Made by a program: the position numbers and the translations under genes. Below, piece by piece: positions 46,835-58,507 of a stretch of DNA of 64,000 nucleotides; position 1 is the first letter of the stretch; each line of letters starts with the position of its first letter. Source of the DNA: Punica granatum (taxonomy: Eukaryota; Streptophyta; Magnoliopsida; Myrtales; Lythraceae). Below the pieces are notes generated by a model. The model was not told the DNA's origin and ran no database searches. It worked only from the letters and a program-made list of their open reading frames with translations. The DNA lies in NCBI RefSeq assembly GCF_007655135.1, contig NC_045130.1, forward strand, positions 31,058,605 to 31,122,604, written 5' to 3'.

Positions 46835-47191
46835 TCTCTCCTAATCTATCCATATCTATCTATATATATTATGTATTTTAAACTCCTCTTGCAAGAGCTC
46901 AAAAGAGCTCTCCAATCTCTTCCATCAGAAGCAATTTATGTTAGTGCAAGTCGAATTATTATCATATATTTCAAAATCGCAGAACTCATCCGTGAAAAGT
47001 TAGGTCCATTAAAAATTGAATTTTAATGTTACTCAACTGTTAAACATTAGGTCAATTAAAAATTGTGGATGAGAATTAAGACAAAGAAAAAAGAAAAATA
47101 GGCAAATGATAGAAAGAGAGGAAAAACGAACTAAGAGAAAGAAAGAGTAAAAATTGAAATGGTGTAAAGTAGGGAGGAGGAAAAAAGATAA

Positions 47192-47828
47192 CGGAAAAGT
47201 ACAAAAACCCCCTTACCGTTTGAGCTTGGGACAAATTGAACCCTATGATTTTTTGAGGGACAATTAATGCCTTGTGGTTTACTTCATAAGACATAATGGA
47301 CATCGCCATTAGTTTTTTCGTCACTTTGGCTCCTCAAGCTTTTCTTTTTGCCATTATTACCCTTAAACTTTCAACTTTTCGCAATTTGATCCGAAAATTC
47401 GAAAAAAAGGAAAGGGGAAGGGGCTTAGGCCCCTGGTCGGCAACCCCGACCCCACTACCGAGGTCGCCAACACCCACAGAGGATGTTAGAAATCTTTAGG
47501 TTAAGGTCGTGGTCGCTGATTGCGGGCCCTAGCCCCCGAATCGATCGGGATCTCAAACTCGAGTTCCAAGTTGATTCAGGGGCGGGGGGCGCCAATTTGT
47601 GACCCGACCCCAATCCATGGTCGCCAACATCCTTTATGGGTGTAGGCGACCTTTGAGGGTAATAATGGCAAAAAAAAAGTTTGAGGACAAAAAATGACGA
47701 AAAACTAACAGCGAGATCTATTATGTTTCACGAAATAAACCACATGGTGTTAGTTGTCCCATTCTCAAATCACAGGGTCCAATTTGTCCCATTCTCAAAT
47801 CACAATAGGGGGTTTTTGTTCTTTTCCC
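47192..47828. mobile_element. Mutator-like MITE with perfect 9 bp target duplication
   Basis: 637 bp with terminal inverted repeats of about 110 bp or more (left CGGAAAAGTACAAAAACCCC, right end its reverse complement with few changes). The 9 bp target duplication AAAAGATAA lies at 47183-47191 and 47829-47837. The centre is GC-rich with repeated GGTCGCCAAC words. It has no transposase. The size of the duplication and long terminal repeats point to Mutator. Confidence 0.88.
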
Positions 47829-48032
47829 AAAAGATAAATATTTGCTCAAATTTTGAGTAATTTCATACTTTTAAGTAATTTCATATTTTTAAGTATTGCA
47901 TCTCTGTTTTATTTTGCTTCCCTCAATATAATTAATGATACGGATAACAATTAAGCAAAATTAAGTAGAAAGTAGCTAATGGGAAAATAAACTAAGTCCA
48001 CTTCTATGCGGAATTAGAATGCACGCCCACAT

Positions 48033-48750
48033 TATGAGACTATCTCCAGTCAGGCTAGAGAGTCGTCTCTCATTGCTCATGTGGCAACGAGAGACGAGAC
48101 GTGCGTGGCTAGAACACAGAAGCGCGCGCTTCTACACGGAGATGGGCTCCGGCCCAATGGGAAGCTGCACAGCCATTAGGTTCCACGTAGCAGCTGCTTT
48201 TTCCCCTTTAAATTTTTTTTAAAAAAATTTGGCCGTTGAATGGCCAAATTTTGGCCGCTCAATAGCCAAATTCAATAATTTTTTTTGGTTGTAAAAAGAA
48301 TGTAACTTTTTAATTGCAACAATGTGTAATTTTTCCAAATTGTCGTTCGTCATGTAATTTTTTTAACGAGTGTATTTTTCTTTTTATGTCATGTAATTTT
48401 TTAACTTCATGTAATATTTATTTTATTTTAATCAATTAAGATATTTTTATTATTAATTTAATATTATTTTTTTATGTTTTTGTATTTTAATTATGTTTAA
48501 TTAATTTAATAAATTAAAACTATTAAGAATATATATTAATTATATATAATAGTAGTTATATTCATTTAATTAATATAATATATATGTGAGACCGGATCAG
48601 AGATTTGAGTTTAGAGACTTGCATTAGAACATGTATCTTTCTTCTTTTTTTAGAGTTTGTCTCTGTCTGATATGGTGTCTATGTGGTTGTGTGAGACCAA
48701 GTTCAGAGACAATGGAGAGACAAACCCATTGGAGATAGTTTGAGTGACTA
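48033..48750. mobile_element. Probable MITE with short terminal inverted repeats
   Basis: The ends TATGAGACTATCTCCAG and TTGGAGATAGTTTGAG are inverted copies around ACTATCTCCA. Just inside, GAGAGTCGTCTCTC / GAGACAATGGAGAGAC words add symmetry. The interior holds a short palindrome (AAATTTGGCCG...GGCCAAATTT, 48222-48270) and AT-rich DNA. The target duplication was not resolved, so the superfamily is open. Confidence 0.5.
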
Positions 48751-49370
48751 ATATAATTTTAATGTGCAAAATAATTTAATAACAAAATTTAAATTGACGA
48801 AACTACGCATTCATGATTTGATAATTATAATTCTAGAAAAATTTGTTATCCTTCACGCACAGGCTTCGGCAAGCGCAATTGCTTTTGCTTCTGGAGCAAA
48901 CTCGATTATTGCTTTAACCATCAAAATCGTTGCACATTTGCCTTATGCATATTAATAGCTATAACTGTATGAGCAGGATAGCCTAAAAAATTGCTAGGCA
49001 AGATCGCGAACTCAAGAGTTATTCATTTCGTTTAGATTTAATCAATCTGCAAGCACCATTTCCACCTAACAATTTCTTCGCCCTTTTCTATTTAAACGAG
49101 TATAGGTATTGGTATGTGCAAGACAATATATATTGCCATGATCTAGATGGTTAAAGCAACAATCGAGTTTGCTCCTAGGCGTGAAAGCAATGGCGCGCAT
49201 CTACTGGAGCTGCCTAACAATTTTTTCAGGATATTCTCTTCAAACGGGTATAGCTATTGATACTCAAAAGAAAATAGTGCAATGATTTGGATTGTTAAAA
49301 CATTAATCGAGTTTGCTCTCAAGGGCGAATGCAATCACGCACACGCGCAAAGCGCGTGGGTGTTGGCTAG

Positions 49371-51802
49371 TTTTTATAAATGAAAATATTTTTTAATTGC
49401 TATAAAGTATCTATATACATTTTACAAAATTAAGAGCAATAATTATATTTTTAAAAATTATAAAAGGACAAAAAAAACTCACGAGAAACCATGTGTAGCA
49501 CGAGTACGTGTTTTTTATTATATGTATAGAGTTATGTCTCGCTAACCTAATAAATTTTTTATTCGTTTTGTTGCAATTATTGGTTTCATGTCATGAGAGA
49601 AGATAGAAATACGAAAAGCAAACACTTTATTTTCTGTTATACAATAAACCCCGTTTAATTGCATAGAATAAACACTAATTGATGACCCAATTTTCCATTT
49701 TTAGATGCATCATTTCTGAATAAGCAAAATATAAAAAACATAACCAATGTGGGTTGGTCGTTTGTTTCCCTTAAACAATATTTCGGGTTTGAATCTTGTG
49801 TATGACGCAAATCGATGTTAGGAGAGTTTTACCCTAAAGTGGACCGATTCGGGATATTAAGGTGCACAAAGAAAAAAAAAGTTGAATCATAGAAAATTCA
49901 TTATATATATATATATATATATAACTATTTATGGTGCATTTGGGGACACGGTTGCAGCAGCAAAATCGCTTTTGCATCCACCGTTCAGCAAAAAACCAGT
50001 GTTTGGGTAAGCATTGGACACTGCGCTTCTCTCCTTTCTTGCGGTGAAAATGTGAAAATCCATAAACAACTGATGAGCAGCTTAAAAAAACACTTTTTTT
50101 TTTATTGAAATGATTAAGTGGATTACATTTAATAACCACCGCAAAAGCGGATACAAAACAAAATGCCTAATCAAAGTATTACAAGAGTGGAATAAACATT
50201 TTTATCCACCGGCAAACAAAAAAGAAAAATAAGTGAACAAAATCACTTTACAGAAAAATAGATACAATTATCATTCGCTATCTTGAAGTCGTTAATTCCA
50301 GTCGCAACTTTCTAGTTGTCTTTCATCATAGACCCCGGTAATAATCGGGAAGGAGAATAAACTTGTCCTTAATCCACATGAAATTTTATTTCGCTGCAGG
50401 AATTCCACGACAAAGTAGAGTGGACAGGATATATTGGGTTAGTATCCGTATGCAAGATCCCTTCACCGATCATAGCCTTTAGACCAAAAACCGATCCATC
50501 AGTCCTAAACGGCCTAAAACCAAAGACAATCAAACCAAAGCAGCCACGGCCTCCTAGGTCGGTCAGACCAGTGATCGTCATCTAGGTGCCGAAACGGCCC
50601 AGTCCTAGGACGAACAAACTAAGCAGCTATGGCAACAATGGTCGGTTTCGATTAGCGGTTGTCACGGTGAGTCGAGACAAACAGGCGAAGGATGAATTAG
50701 ACTATAGATCATTGTTGTGTTAAGGCAAGGATGTTATCGTAGTGGGAGGCAGATTAGCCGAAGACAAGAAGCTGCCACCGAAAGGAAGGGGTGATTCGAT
50801 CGAATAGGCACTGGGGTCGTGGAGTCAGGACGCTACAAATTGGTTAGAGGCAGTGCAGTCGGGTTGAGCTGGCCGGTCAAGTGGGTTGGAAGCCTGCGGG
50901 TCGAGCGGGGTCTGGTCGAGTAGAATAGGAAGCACCGCCTCTTTTACTGTTCGAGGAGTTGTTTGGTCGCCTCCACTCGCTGCCGCGGATCTGACCGGAG
51001 AGGGAGAAGGCGCGACCACCAAAGGAGAACAGGAGACCACCACCACGGAAGAGGGCCGCTACAACCACGGAGAGATCTACTTCTTTCACGGCATGTTCTC
51101 AACTGAACATTTCCATATTATAATAATATTAACCTATTAAAACTACTGTGATATTGTTTTATCAATATTATATTCTTCTATGCTTACAATAAAAAAATAT
51201 TCTTCTATTGCCAATTAATATTGATGATCATCGTTGTCGTCATCCATAAAAAAAAGTTTATTTACATTATTGAACGGATATATTCCAAATTGAATTGGGC
51301 TATTTGAATTGTCTCGATTTCTAATTTGTGTATAATTGAGGCATATTGAAGTTGCTCCACAGAAGTATATAATTTATATGCCACTTTTTTTAAAAATTAG
51401 AAAAATTAATTCTTCTATTTAAAGTTTTAGCATATCAGAAAACATAATGCCAAACACTTAATTGCTTCCAAGAATCAACAATTATATTTCAGCACTTTTC
51501 GTTCAACAGCACTCCCAAATCAAGAGTTATTGCATCTTAAAATGTGGTTTTAGGACTAACAACAGTATAGAAAAATCTAATTTGGAATTATAAGTTACAA
51601 ATCACATCAAAAACGGAAGAGCGCGGAGTATGGTCGGGGTTTGCACTGACTGTTGCATGTATCGTCCGACGTGGCAACCTCCTGAGCCGCCACCTGGCAG
51701 ATGTTAATGAAGAACCATGCATTCCGTTAATCTTTCACCGTCGCCCGCCGAGCTCTCCGATGTAGAGAGAAAGAGCGACAGACAGTCAAGCCAAAGCACC
51801 GA
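49371..51802. other. Intergenic with a possible large MITE and the DUF639 promoter
   Basis: A TA microsatellite lies at about 49903-49923. TGCATTTGGGGACACGGTTG (from about 49932) and, in reverse, GATTTGGGAGTGCTGTTG (ending about 51524) could be terminal inverted repeats of a ~1.6 kb element whose centre is the GC-rich patch 50650-51080. That patch has open frames on both strands without domains. The last 200 bases would be the promoter and leader of the DUF639 gene. Confidence 0.35.
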
Positions 51803-54800
51803 ATGACCGGAGGAGGATCGACGATGATGATGGAGAGAAAGCACTTGTCCGCCGTCGCCAACGACGTCGTCCAAAGATGCGCTCTGTACGTATAGCCCCA
51901 TAACCTCACTTGACTCACTGTTCTTATAGTTGCGATCTCGCTTCACCGGTCTCCCATTGATCAGCAGAAGGTTTCCTTTGGTTTGGTTTGATTGGTCATA
52001 TGTGGAAAATTCGGCGAAATGTGAGAATCCGGAGAGTTCTTCTTCGGTATCACGAAATCAGTACGAGGGAGGCAAATATATATGTTCTCGAATTCGTGTT
52101 GGTATAATTTTTTTCTGGTGAGATTACGAGTTGTGTTCGGTCAATGGGCCAAGACTGATTCTGGTCGGCCTCGTCCTCTGGCCGAATTCAGCAGCAGTGT
52201 ATATTTGATGTTCGGCCGACTCTTAACAATTGTAACAGAGCTCCAGCAGCAGCAGCAGCGGCACGGACGGATCCGGGATTTTGAGTCAGGGGAGAGATCT
52301 CTAGGGATGAATAGTCAATTTATTGGTGTACAGTAATTATGGAGCGAGTTATGTCAAATTTACTAAATTATTGAGGGAATATCGAGTATTTTTAGCTAGG
52401 GAAGGTGACTGCCACTCTCAGTCCTCCTCGGTCCATCCCTCTACAGAGGCAGTGCTCAGAAATGGCTTGAAAATGGTTTTTATGTGGCATCTGGTTTTCC
52501 GTCGACCAAACACCGGAAACCGCACATGCTAGTTGTAAAATGATTTCCTGCAGCAGGAACGGCGGATATAATGCCGAGCAATATTTTGATAATTTATTAA
52601 CTTCTATGGATAAGCCGGAAGGTTTCGAGTTCGATTCATTCCAGTAATGTTTATGATTGCTCTGTTATCGGAGCCACAGTGGATCGAAATTGTGAAAGCG
52701 TAGACTATGAGGTGGCAGCATGTCTGAAAATCCTCGGGTTCTTGCTTACCTCATCGGGACCATTCACAGGAACTTTGTGAAGTTAATAGAACTAGTTTCC
52801 TTAACGTACTGCGTGCTTGATCCAGGAAAATAGGGACCTCAATGGAGAGACTCGAGGAGGAGTTCGCAGCCGAGTGGAGAGCTGAATCGAGCGGTTACTC
52901 GAGGAAGTTCGTGGAGGTCTGCAGCTCTAAGGCTCTGAGCAAAATGTGCGAGAGAGTGGGAGAAAATTTTACTGATGGATCGTTCAGTCGGTTGACTTAT
53001 GATATGATGCTTGCCTGGGAGATGCCCAGCTCTTCTGATGAAGAAGCTGCAATGGTATTTATTTAATCCACTGATTTAATTACCTGAAAAGTTGTTCAGC
53101 CTTTCAGTTGTTACGAATTCATGTAATCGCCAATGTTTGTGTTAAAGACTATGCACTTCTAGGTTGATGATGAATAGATATTTCCCTCCAACTATTGAAT
53201 TGAAAAACAGTCCATTTAGAGGCTACTTTAGTCTGGGATACTCTGGTTATCTTCGGTTTGGTTGATTACTTTTCTGTGAAATGTTCTTAAGATGACATTG
53301 ATTTTGTTCAGCACAGGGGATTGAAATTCGGGTTTGAATTGGTATTATGCTGAGATTTCTGATCCGCTCTGGTTTTCATCGGCAATTATTTTGATTGCTG
53401 CTTTATATCCCTCTCGATTTTTGCAGGAGTGTGTGGGGAAGGAGAAAGAAGAGAAGAAAAGGCTCGTGAAAGTACCGCAGGAGAATGATGAAGTTCCTCT
53501 CTTCTATTCCGACCTTGTGCCGCTCCTTGTAAGAATTCACCGTGCTGAAATTAATGAAGCTGGTAAAAGGAACACCAAATTTTAATCAATGATTTATGTG
53601 TTTGTGTTCGAATATTGGTAGGTTGATCACGAGCCTGATGTTGGGGAGGACGCGTTTGTGTGGTTGGCCTCTTTATTCCCACTAGTCGCCGATGTTGTTA
53701 ATGGGAGATTCACATTCGAGACCCTGACTGCTCCGACAGCAAGCAGGCTCCATTTTCCGGCATACGATAAGTTCTTAAAAGAAATTGACCAGTAATTATG
53801 CGACTCCAAACTTCACCTGATCACTGCAGGATATTTTCCCCTTTTCCTTTTTTGACTTTTGGTTATATTGTCGAAGGTGCATCAAGCATTTGCAAACGCA
53901 AGAAACTCCGAAGGGTGTGGAGCTAGCAGAAGATGAATTCATATTGCACGTAGAAGGCACATTGAGCTCGCAGAGGGTAGTTTGGCATATCGGAAGTTCA
54001 AGTTGGCCTGGTTTGTTCAGGAATCTGTTTCTTTCTTTTAAATTACAGGTTGAGAAATGTATTCATAGTTTTAATGCTAAAGAATGGACATTCATGCTCC
54101 CCCCCCCCCCCCCCCCCCCCCCTCAGGCAGGCTCACATTGACCAATTACGCGCTCTATTTCGAGGCATCAGGAGTAATAAATTACGAAGATGCGGTCAAG
54201 ATCGACCTTTCAAAGGACAAAGAAGGCACTGTGAAGCCAGCTGCAACTGGCCCTTGGGGGGCTCCACTTTTCGACAAGGCCATGGCCTATGAATCCTCTG
54301 AACTGTAAGCATTTTTCCTCCTATGTCAGGTGCTACCAGAAGTATTGAGACTATCAAAAAGGTTGTATGAGAATAGATCTTCGGTGAATTTGTGAAGACC
54401 TACGATCCCAAGAGGATCGACGATATCGATGAGATTGATATTAAAATATCTAAGTAAGTTTAATGGAAATGGGATTATTATTGATATATCTTGAAACGAG
54501 ACATGTACTGCAGCCAACAAACCGGAACATGTTGTGATGTGAGGCATTTCGTCGTTCTGTTTTTTGGGTTTTTTTGGTTCTGGAATATGACAGAGAACTC
54601 CTTATTGGTTGGTTGTGATGTGGTCATCTTTTAGGATTGGTATCTTGATCTGCTTATCATTAATCAGTAACTTGCACTTATTGATCTCTAGATCAGAGGG
54701 ATTCATCCTCGAGTTTCCCGAGATAACAAGCTCCACAAGACGGGACCACTGGCTTGCCCTGACAAAGGAGATCATGCTGATGCACAGATTCCTGTCCAAG

Positions 54801-56282
54801 TTTATGGGAGAGCATCCCACACAAGTGTGGGAAGTCCATTCTAGGACGATTCTCAGCATCATAAGGCTCCATGCTGCGAGAGAAATGCTCCGAATCTCGC
54901 CCCCTTTGCCCATGAAGTTCTTGATCTTCTCCCAGTTCGATGAGCTCCCAAAAGGTGATATCGTGCTCGAGGAGCTTGCAGACAGCTTGAAGAAGGATGG
55001 GGTGAGACAACCCTGCAGCGCAAGCTCGATTCTGAAGACAGTCAATATATTGGGCTCGTTGGACTCTGCGTCGATAGTAAAGGAAGAGATCAAGGACTAT
55101 GAGGGTACAAGTTCAGGTAGTCCCGAGGGGGATTACTCTTTGCTGAACACTGCAATCAATCAGGTGAGGGAGGAAGCGGAGGAGGTCGAGATCGCAAAGG
55201 CTACAGTTGAAGGGTTGAAGGATGAAGGGATCGGCGACAGTGCTATGGTTCTCATGGTAAACTTATAAATCAATTTAATTGATTGAAATATATATTTTGA
55301 GGAAGAAAGAGTTCGTGAGTTCCGTTGCTTGGTAAATTTGAGAAATCCGAGTGATTTCTAAGAGAGTTGCCCTTTCCCTTTGCAGGAGCTGCTAAAACCG
55401 CTTAAAGGTGCAATTCCACGGCTCCAGGAAACACTAACTTGGGAAAGACCGTTGACTACTCTCGCTGTTCTCTGCTCAACGATTCTGGTTCTCTATAAGT
55501 AAGTTGATCTATTTCTACACTGATGGTTTCATTTAAAATCGAATATTTTATTGGTTTATGACCCCTAGGTAACTTATCTATATGCTCAATTAGAGTCTAA
55601 AAACCTATTGCAGGGAGTGGGTTAACAAGGCAGTTGCGGCTTTCTCGCTGTGGCTGGTTGTGAAGATGCTTCAGGCAAGGAAAAGGAGGAGCCAACACTG
55701 GCAAGATGAGATTGTGGTCTGTACAGCTTCAGTGCAAAGTACGATGGAGAGTATAGTTTCTGCCCAGAAAGGGCTACAAACTGTCCACGCGGTAGTCCAG
55801 GCAGCAAACATTGCACTACTAAAGCTGTGGTCGATATTCGTCTCGAGGGCTCCTAAGGTACTAACCATTATGTGAAGCTATTGTTTTTTCTGTTTGGCAC
55901 ATAACGAATGTTTCCCTAAGTCGTTCTATAGAGCTCTGCTTGTATGAATCAAAAGAAAAACCAGTGTGGAGTACGATTGCATTTAGTAATTCCTCTTTAC
56001 ATCCCGATTTTTTTATACTAAGAGATGGGACTTTCTTGTCTGGTGACTCAGCATGCGGATGCAGCGATGGTGGCACTGAGTGTGTCAGCGATGGTATTGG
56101 CAGTGATTCCCCTCAAATACATCCTCATGGGTGTCACTGTATATTCTTTTGCTATGAACTCGAGGATGAGGAAGCACATAGAGAGTGACCGAGGCAACCG
56201 GCGGCTCAAGGAGTGGTGGGATTCGATACCAGTGGTTCCTGTCCGAGTAGCGGACAAGGCCAAGAACTGTCCAAAGAAGTAG
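51803..56282 (+). CDS. DUF639 family protein, 10 exons
   Basis: Plant-specific protein of unknown biochemical function. Exons: 51803-51885, 52826-53054, 53427-53528, 53622-53791, 53877-54010, 54127-54304, 54692-55256, 55386-55498, 55614-55857, 56052-56282; GT-AG throughout, 682 aa. I chose ATG 51803 because it opens the frame into MERKHLSAVANDVVQRCA, which lines up with the family's N-terminus; a later ATG run (51824-51832) is a shorter alternative. Family landmarks are FSRLTYDMMLAWE, DAFVWLASLFPLVADVVNGR, RLHFPAYDKFLKEID, GRLTLTNYALYFEA, ILEFPEITSSTRRDHWLALT and NRRLKEWWDSIPVVPVRV. The C-terminal third has two or three hydrophobic segments (LTTLAVLCSTILVLY, AMVALSVSAMVLAVIPL), suggesting membrane attachment. 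Intron 1 is 940 bp. No lesion found. Confidence 0.93.
54099..54122 (+). repeat. 24-base poly-C tract used as a splice-acceptor pyrimidine tract
   Basis: A run of 24 C followed directly by TCAG, the acceptor of DUF639 exon 6 (54127). On the coding strand the whole polypyrimidine tract is pure C. Confidence 0.9.
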
Positions 56283-56723
56283 TCTGCCTGTGAGTCCGAC
56301 TATAATTACCCACGTCATAAGGCCAAAACTGCTGCCAAAGTACTCCGGCTTGGAGAGAACATTATCTTATTTCTTCGGCATGTGATTGTATATTATGGTA
56401 GTTTTTCCCTGTATCAGATCTATCTGTACACAGACCCATTTGTTCGGCACTGGGGAGTATCTTATCTCATATGTTAAGTTAGTTTTCCGACTATGCGGTA
56501 TATAATGATATATGTGAATTATATACGTGATGTAGTCGCCCTTCTCTTTCCGGTTGATTGATGAGCAAGAAACTGAGCAACTGCATCAATTTAGCTGATA
56601 TGATATAATATTCGTCAAGCGATTCGTTTCATTTTCTTAGTATAGCCATAATTATGAGAAATAGAAATACTGATTAATCAATAAGAGAAATATTATCTTG
56701 GCCAAAAAAGAATAAGAAGAGAC
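56283..56723. other. 3' flank of the DUF639 gene
   Basis: Probably 3' UTR to about 56500, then AT-rich DNA. A ~24 bp word (TATTATCTTGGCCAAAAAAG, 56692-56717) recurs at 57076-57100 on the other side of the next MITE. Confidence 0.6.
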
Positions 56724-57050
56724 TTAACGCTCCGTTTAGTTTTATAATCATGTTTTCAATTAGTTTTACAATTATTACTTTTTCATTTTTCTTCAATTTT
56801 TTAAGTCAACAACACAATTATTACTTTTTCATTTTTCTTCAATTTTTTAAACCATTCAATTTAATTTTTAATATTAAATTCTATCAATTATCAATTACTT
56901 TTTCCACAATTGAACAATACAATCATTATTTTTTTTCAACTATTCATTACTTTTTCACACTTTTTCTCATAATTCAACAATACAATTATTACAACTCAAT
57001 TAAAATCAAAACTTAACTCTATTTAACTCTGAAACCAAACACACCGTAAC
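56724..57050. mobile_element. Probable small MITE
   Basis: The ends TTAACGCTCCGTTTAGTTTT and GAAACCAAACACACCGTAAC are imperfect inverted copies (CCGTTTAGTTT / GGTGTGTTTGGTTT). The interior is AT-rich and contains a 46 bp tandem duplication (TACTTTTTCATTTTTCTTCA at about 56775 and 56821). The whole is bracketed by the ~24 bp direct repeat at 56692-56717 and 57076-57100. Confidence 0.55.
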
Positions 57051-58507
57051 ATTTTTTTGGGGTTACAGGAAGGGACATTATCTTGGCCAAAAAGAATAAC
57101 AGACATATTATCTATTATCTAGTTCCTATTATTTGAAGATGCTCATTAGTAAGATTAGAATTGTAAATTGATAGAGCATAAATTGCAAAGAAGTTAAAGG
57201 GCATGCTAGTTGTTTAAATAATTTTTGTATAACCTTACTCTGACAACCAGGGTATAATCATTTGTTGAATGTTTTTCATTACTTATTCAAAGTGGACATA
57301 CCTTTATATATGTACACTAGTTGATTGAATCTATGAATTGTGCAGATTTTTAAAACAAAATTTTACTATAAAAGTTTAAATATGAAAAAAATAATTAGTA
57401 TCATTTTATAAATTTTTTTTCTTTATTTGTATAAATTTTAATTCGATTAATTCAGACTTATAATAGAAGAATATATATAATAAAAAAATATCGAAAGGTC
57501 TTTAAATAAGGAATTCATGTGATATATACACAATTGCAATAATTAATTTAATTTCTAAAAAATTAATTCAAAATTTGAATATTCTAATTTATAATTTATG
57601 TTAACATTTAAAATTTTACTTTTTATATTGTATAAACTTTAATGCGAAAGATTTAGACTTGTAATATAAGAATATATATCAAATATATATTAATTTTTTT
57701 AAGTAAAAAGTTCGTAAAATATGCATCATTGCATTATCAATTTAATTTGTGAAGAAATCAATTCATAATTTAAATATTTTTAGATAAAATCATTAATTTT
57801 AGTTTACAAAAGAATAATACTCTTAGATCTTATAAAAAAATTTTAATTTCATTAATTGCTTATACTTTATTATAACTGATATTTTATATATCAAATTTTA
57901 TAAATTTAAACATAGAGATAAAATAATCCAATCTCTTGGATGAGAGATATACTTAGTTAAGCTTTTGTAAGATTGATTATGATTCTTAAAATTTATTAGA
58001 TTATTTTAAGTTTATACAGACGATTATTTATTTTCTTAAAATAATGAAAATATTTATTTAAGTGATTGAAATATTCTTTTATATTTCTTGAATATTTTCT
58101 TTATATTTATATATTGTTACTAATTAGAATAAAAACTATTATCATTTATTTCCTATATGGTACATTAACATAAGAATTAGTAATGATTTTACCATTTTAC
58201 TAGGTTGTTGTCAAATATTTTCTTTATTAGGTTGTTGTCAAATATATATATATATATATATATCAATTTTGAGAAAAATTCAAGCCGGGCCCACTCCGTT
58301 TCCTTTGATAAGGGTCCGGGCGCCCTTCTCTATCCGACAGGCCGACTGGTGCGACCTGGCCCGGCCTGCAAGAAGGAAAAAGAAAAAAGAAAGGAGCAGT
58401 GCTGCAAACTCCGAATTCGGAAGCTCCGACGGTCCCTAATGTGGCAGAATTGTAATTAAATACAAAAGAAGGGGCATTTATTTATTGTCTCTTATTTCGC
58501 TGGTTCG
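57051..58507. other. Very AT-rich intergenic DNA
   Basis: No gene recognised. A TA microsatellite lies at about 58242-58262, followed by a short GC-rich patch (58285-58440). The adjacent copy B begins at about 58508. Confidence 0.6.

Larger units (their letters stand above)
46835..49370 (+). mobile_element. Probable non-autonomous Helitron
   Basis: The 3' end has the textbook form: a 7 bp stem CACGCGC-AAA-GCGCGTG at 49342-49358, nine bases, then CTAG at 49367-49370 followed by T. The proposed 5' end is TCTCTCCTAATCTATCC after an A at 46834, followed by CTCCTCTTGCAAGAGCTC, which resembles plant Helitron 5' ends. Insertion between A and T without duplication fits. Three related words (ACTCGATTATTGCTTTAACC and its reverse complement near 48898, 49147 and 49290) lie near the 3' end. 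There are no Rep/helicase coding parts. It carries two nested MITE-like elements. The 5' end is less certain than the 3' end. Confidence 0.65.

Noticed and set aside
50825..51089. Overlapping 70-84 codon frames in a GC-rich patch
   Set aside because: Open in several frames on both strands because of composition; no motif; may be the core of a transposable element.
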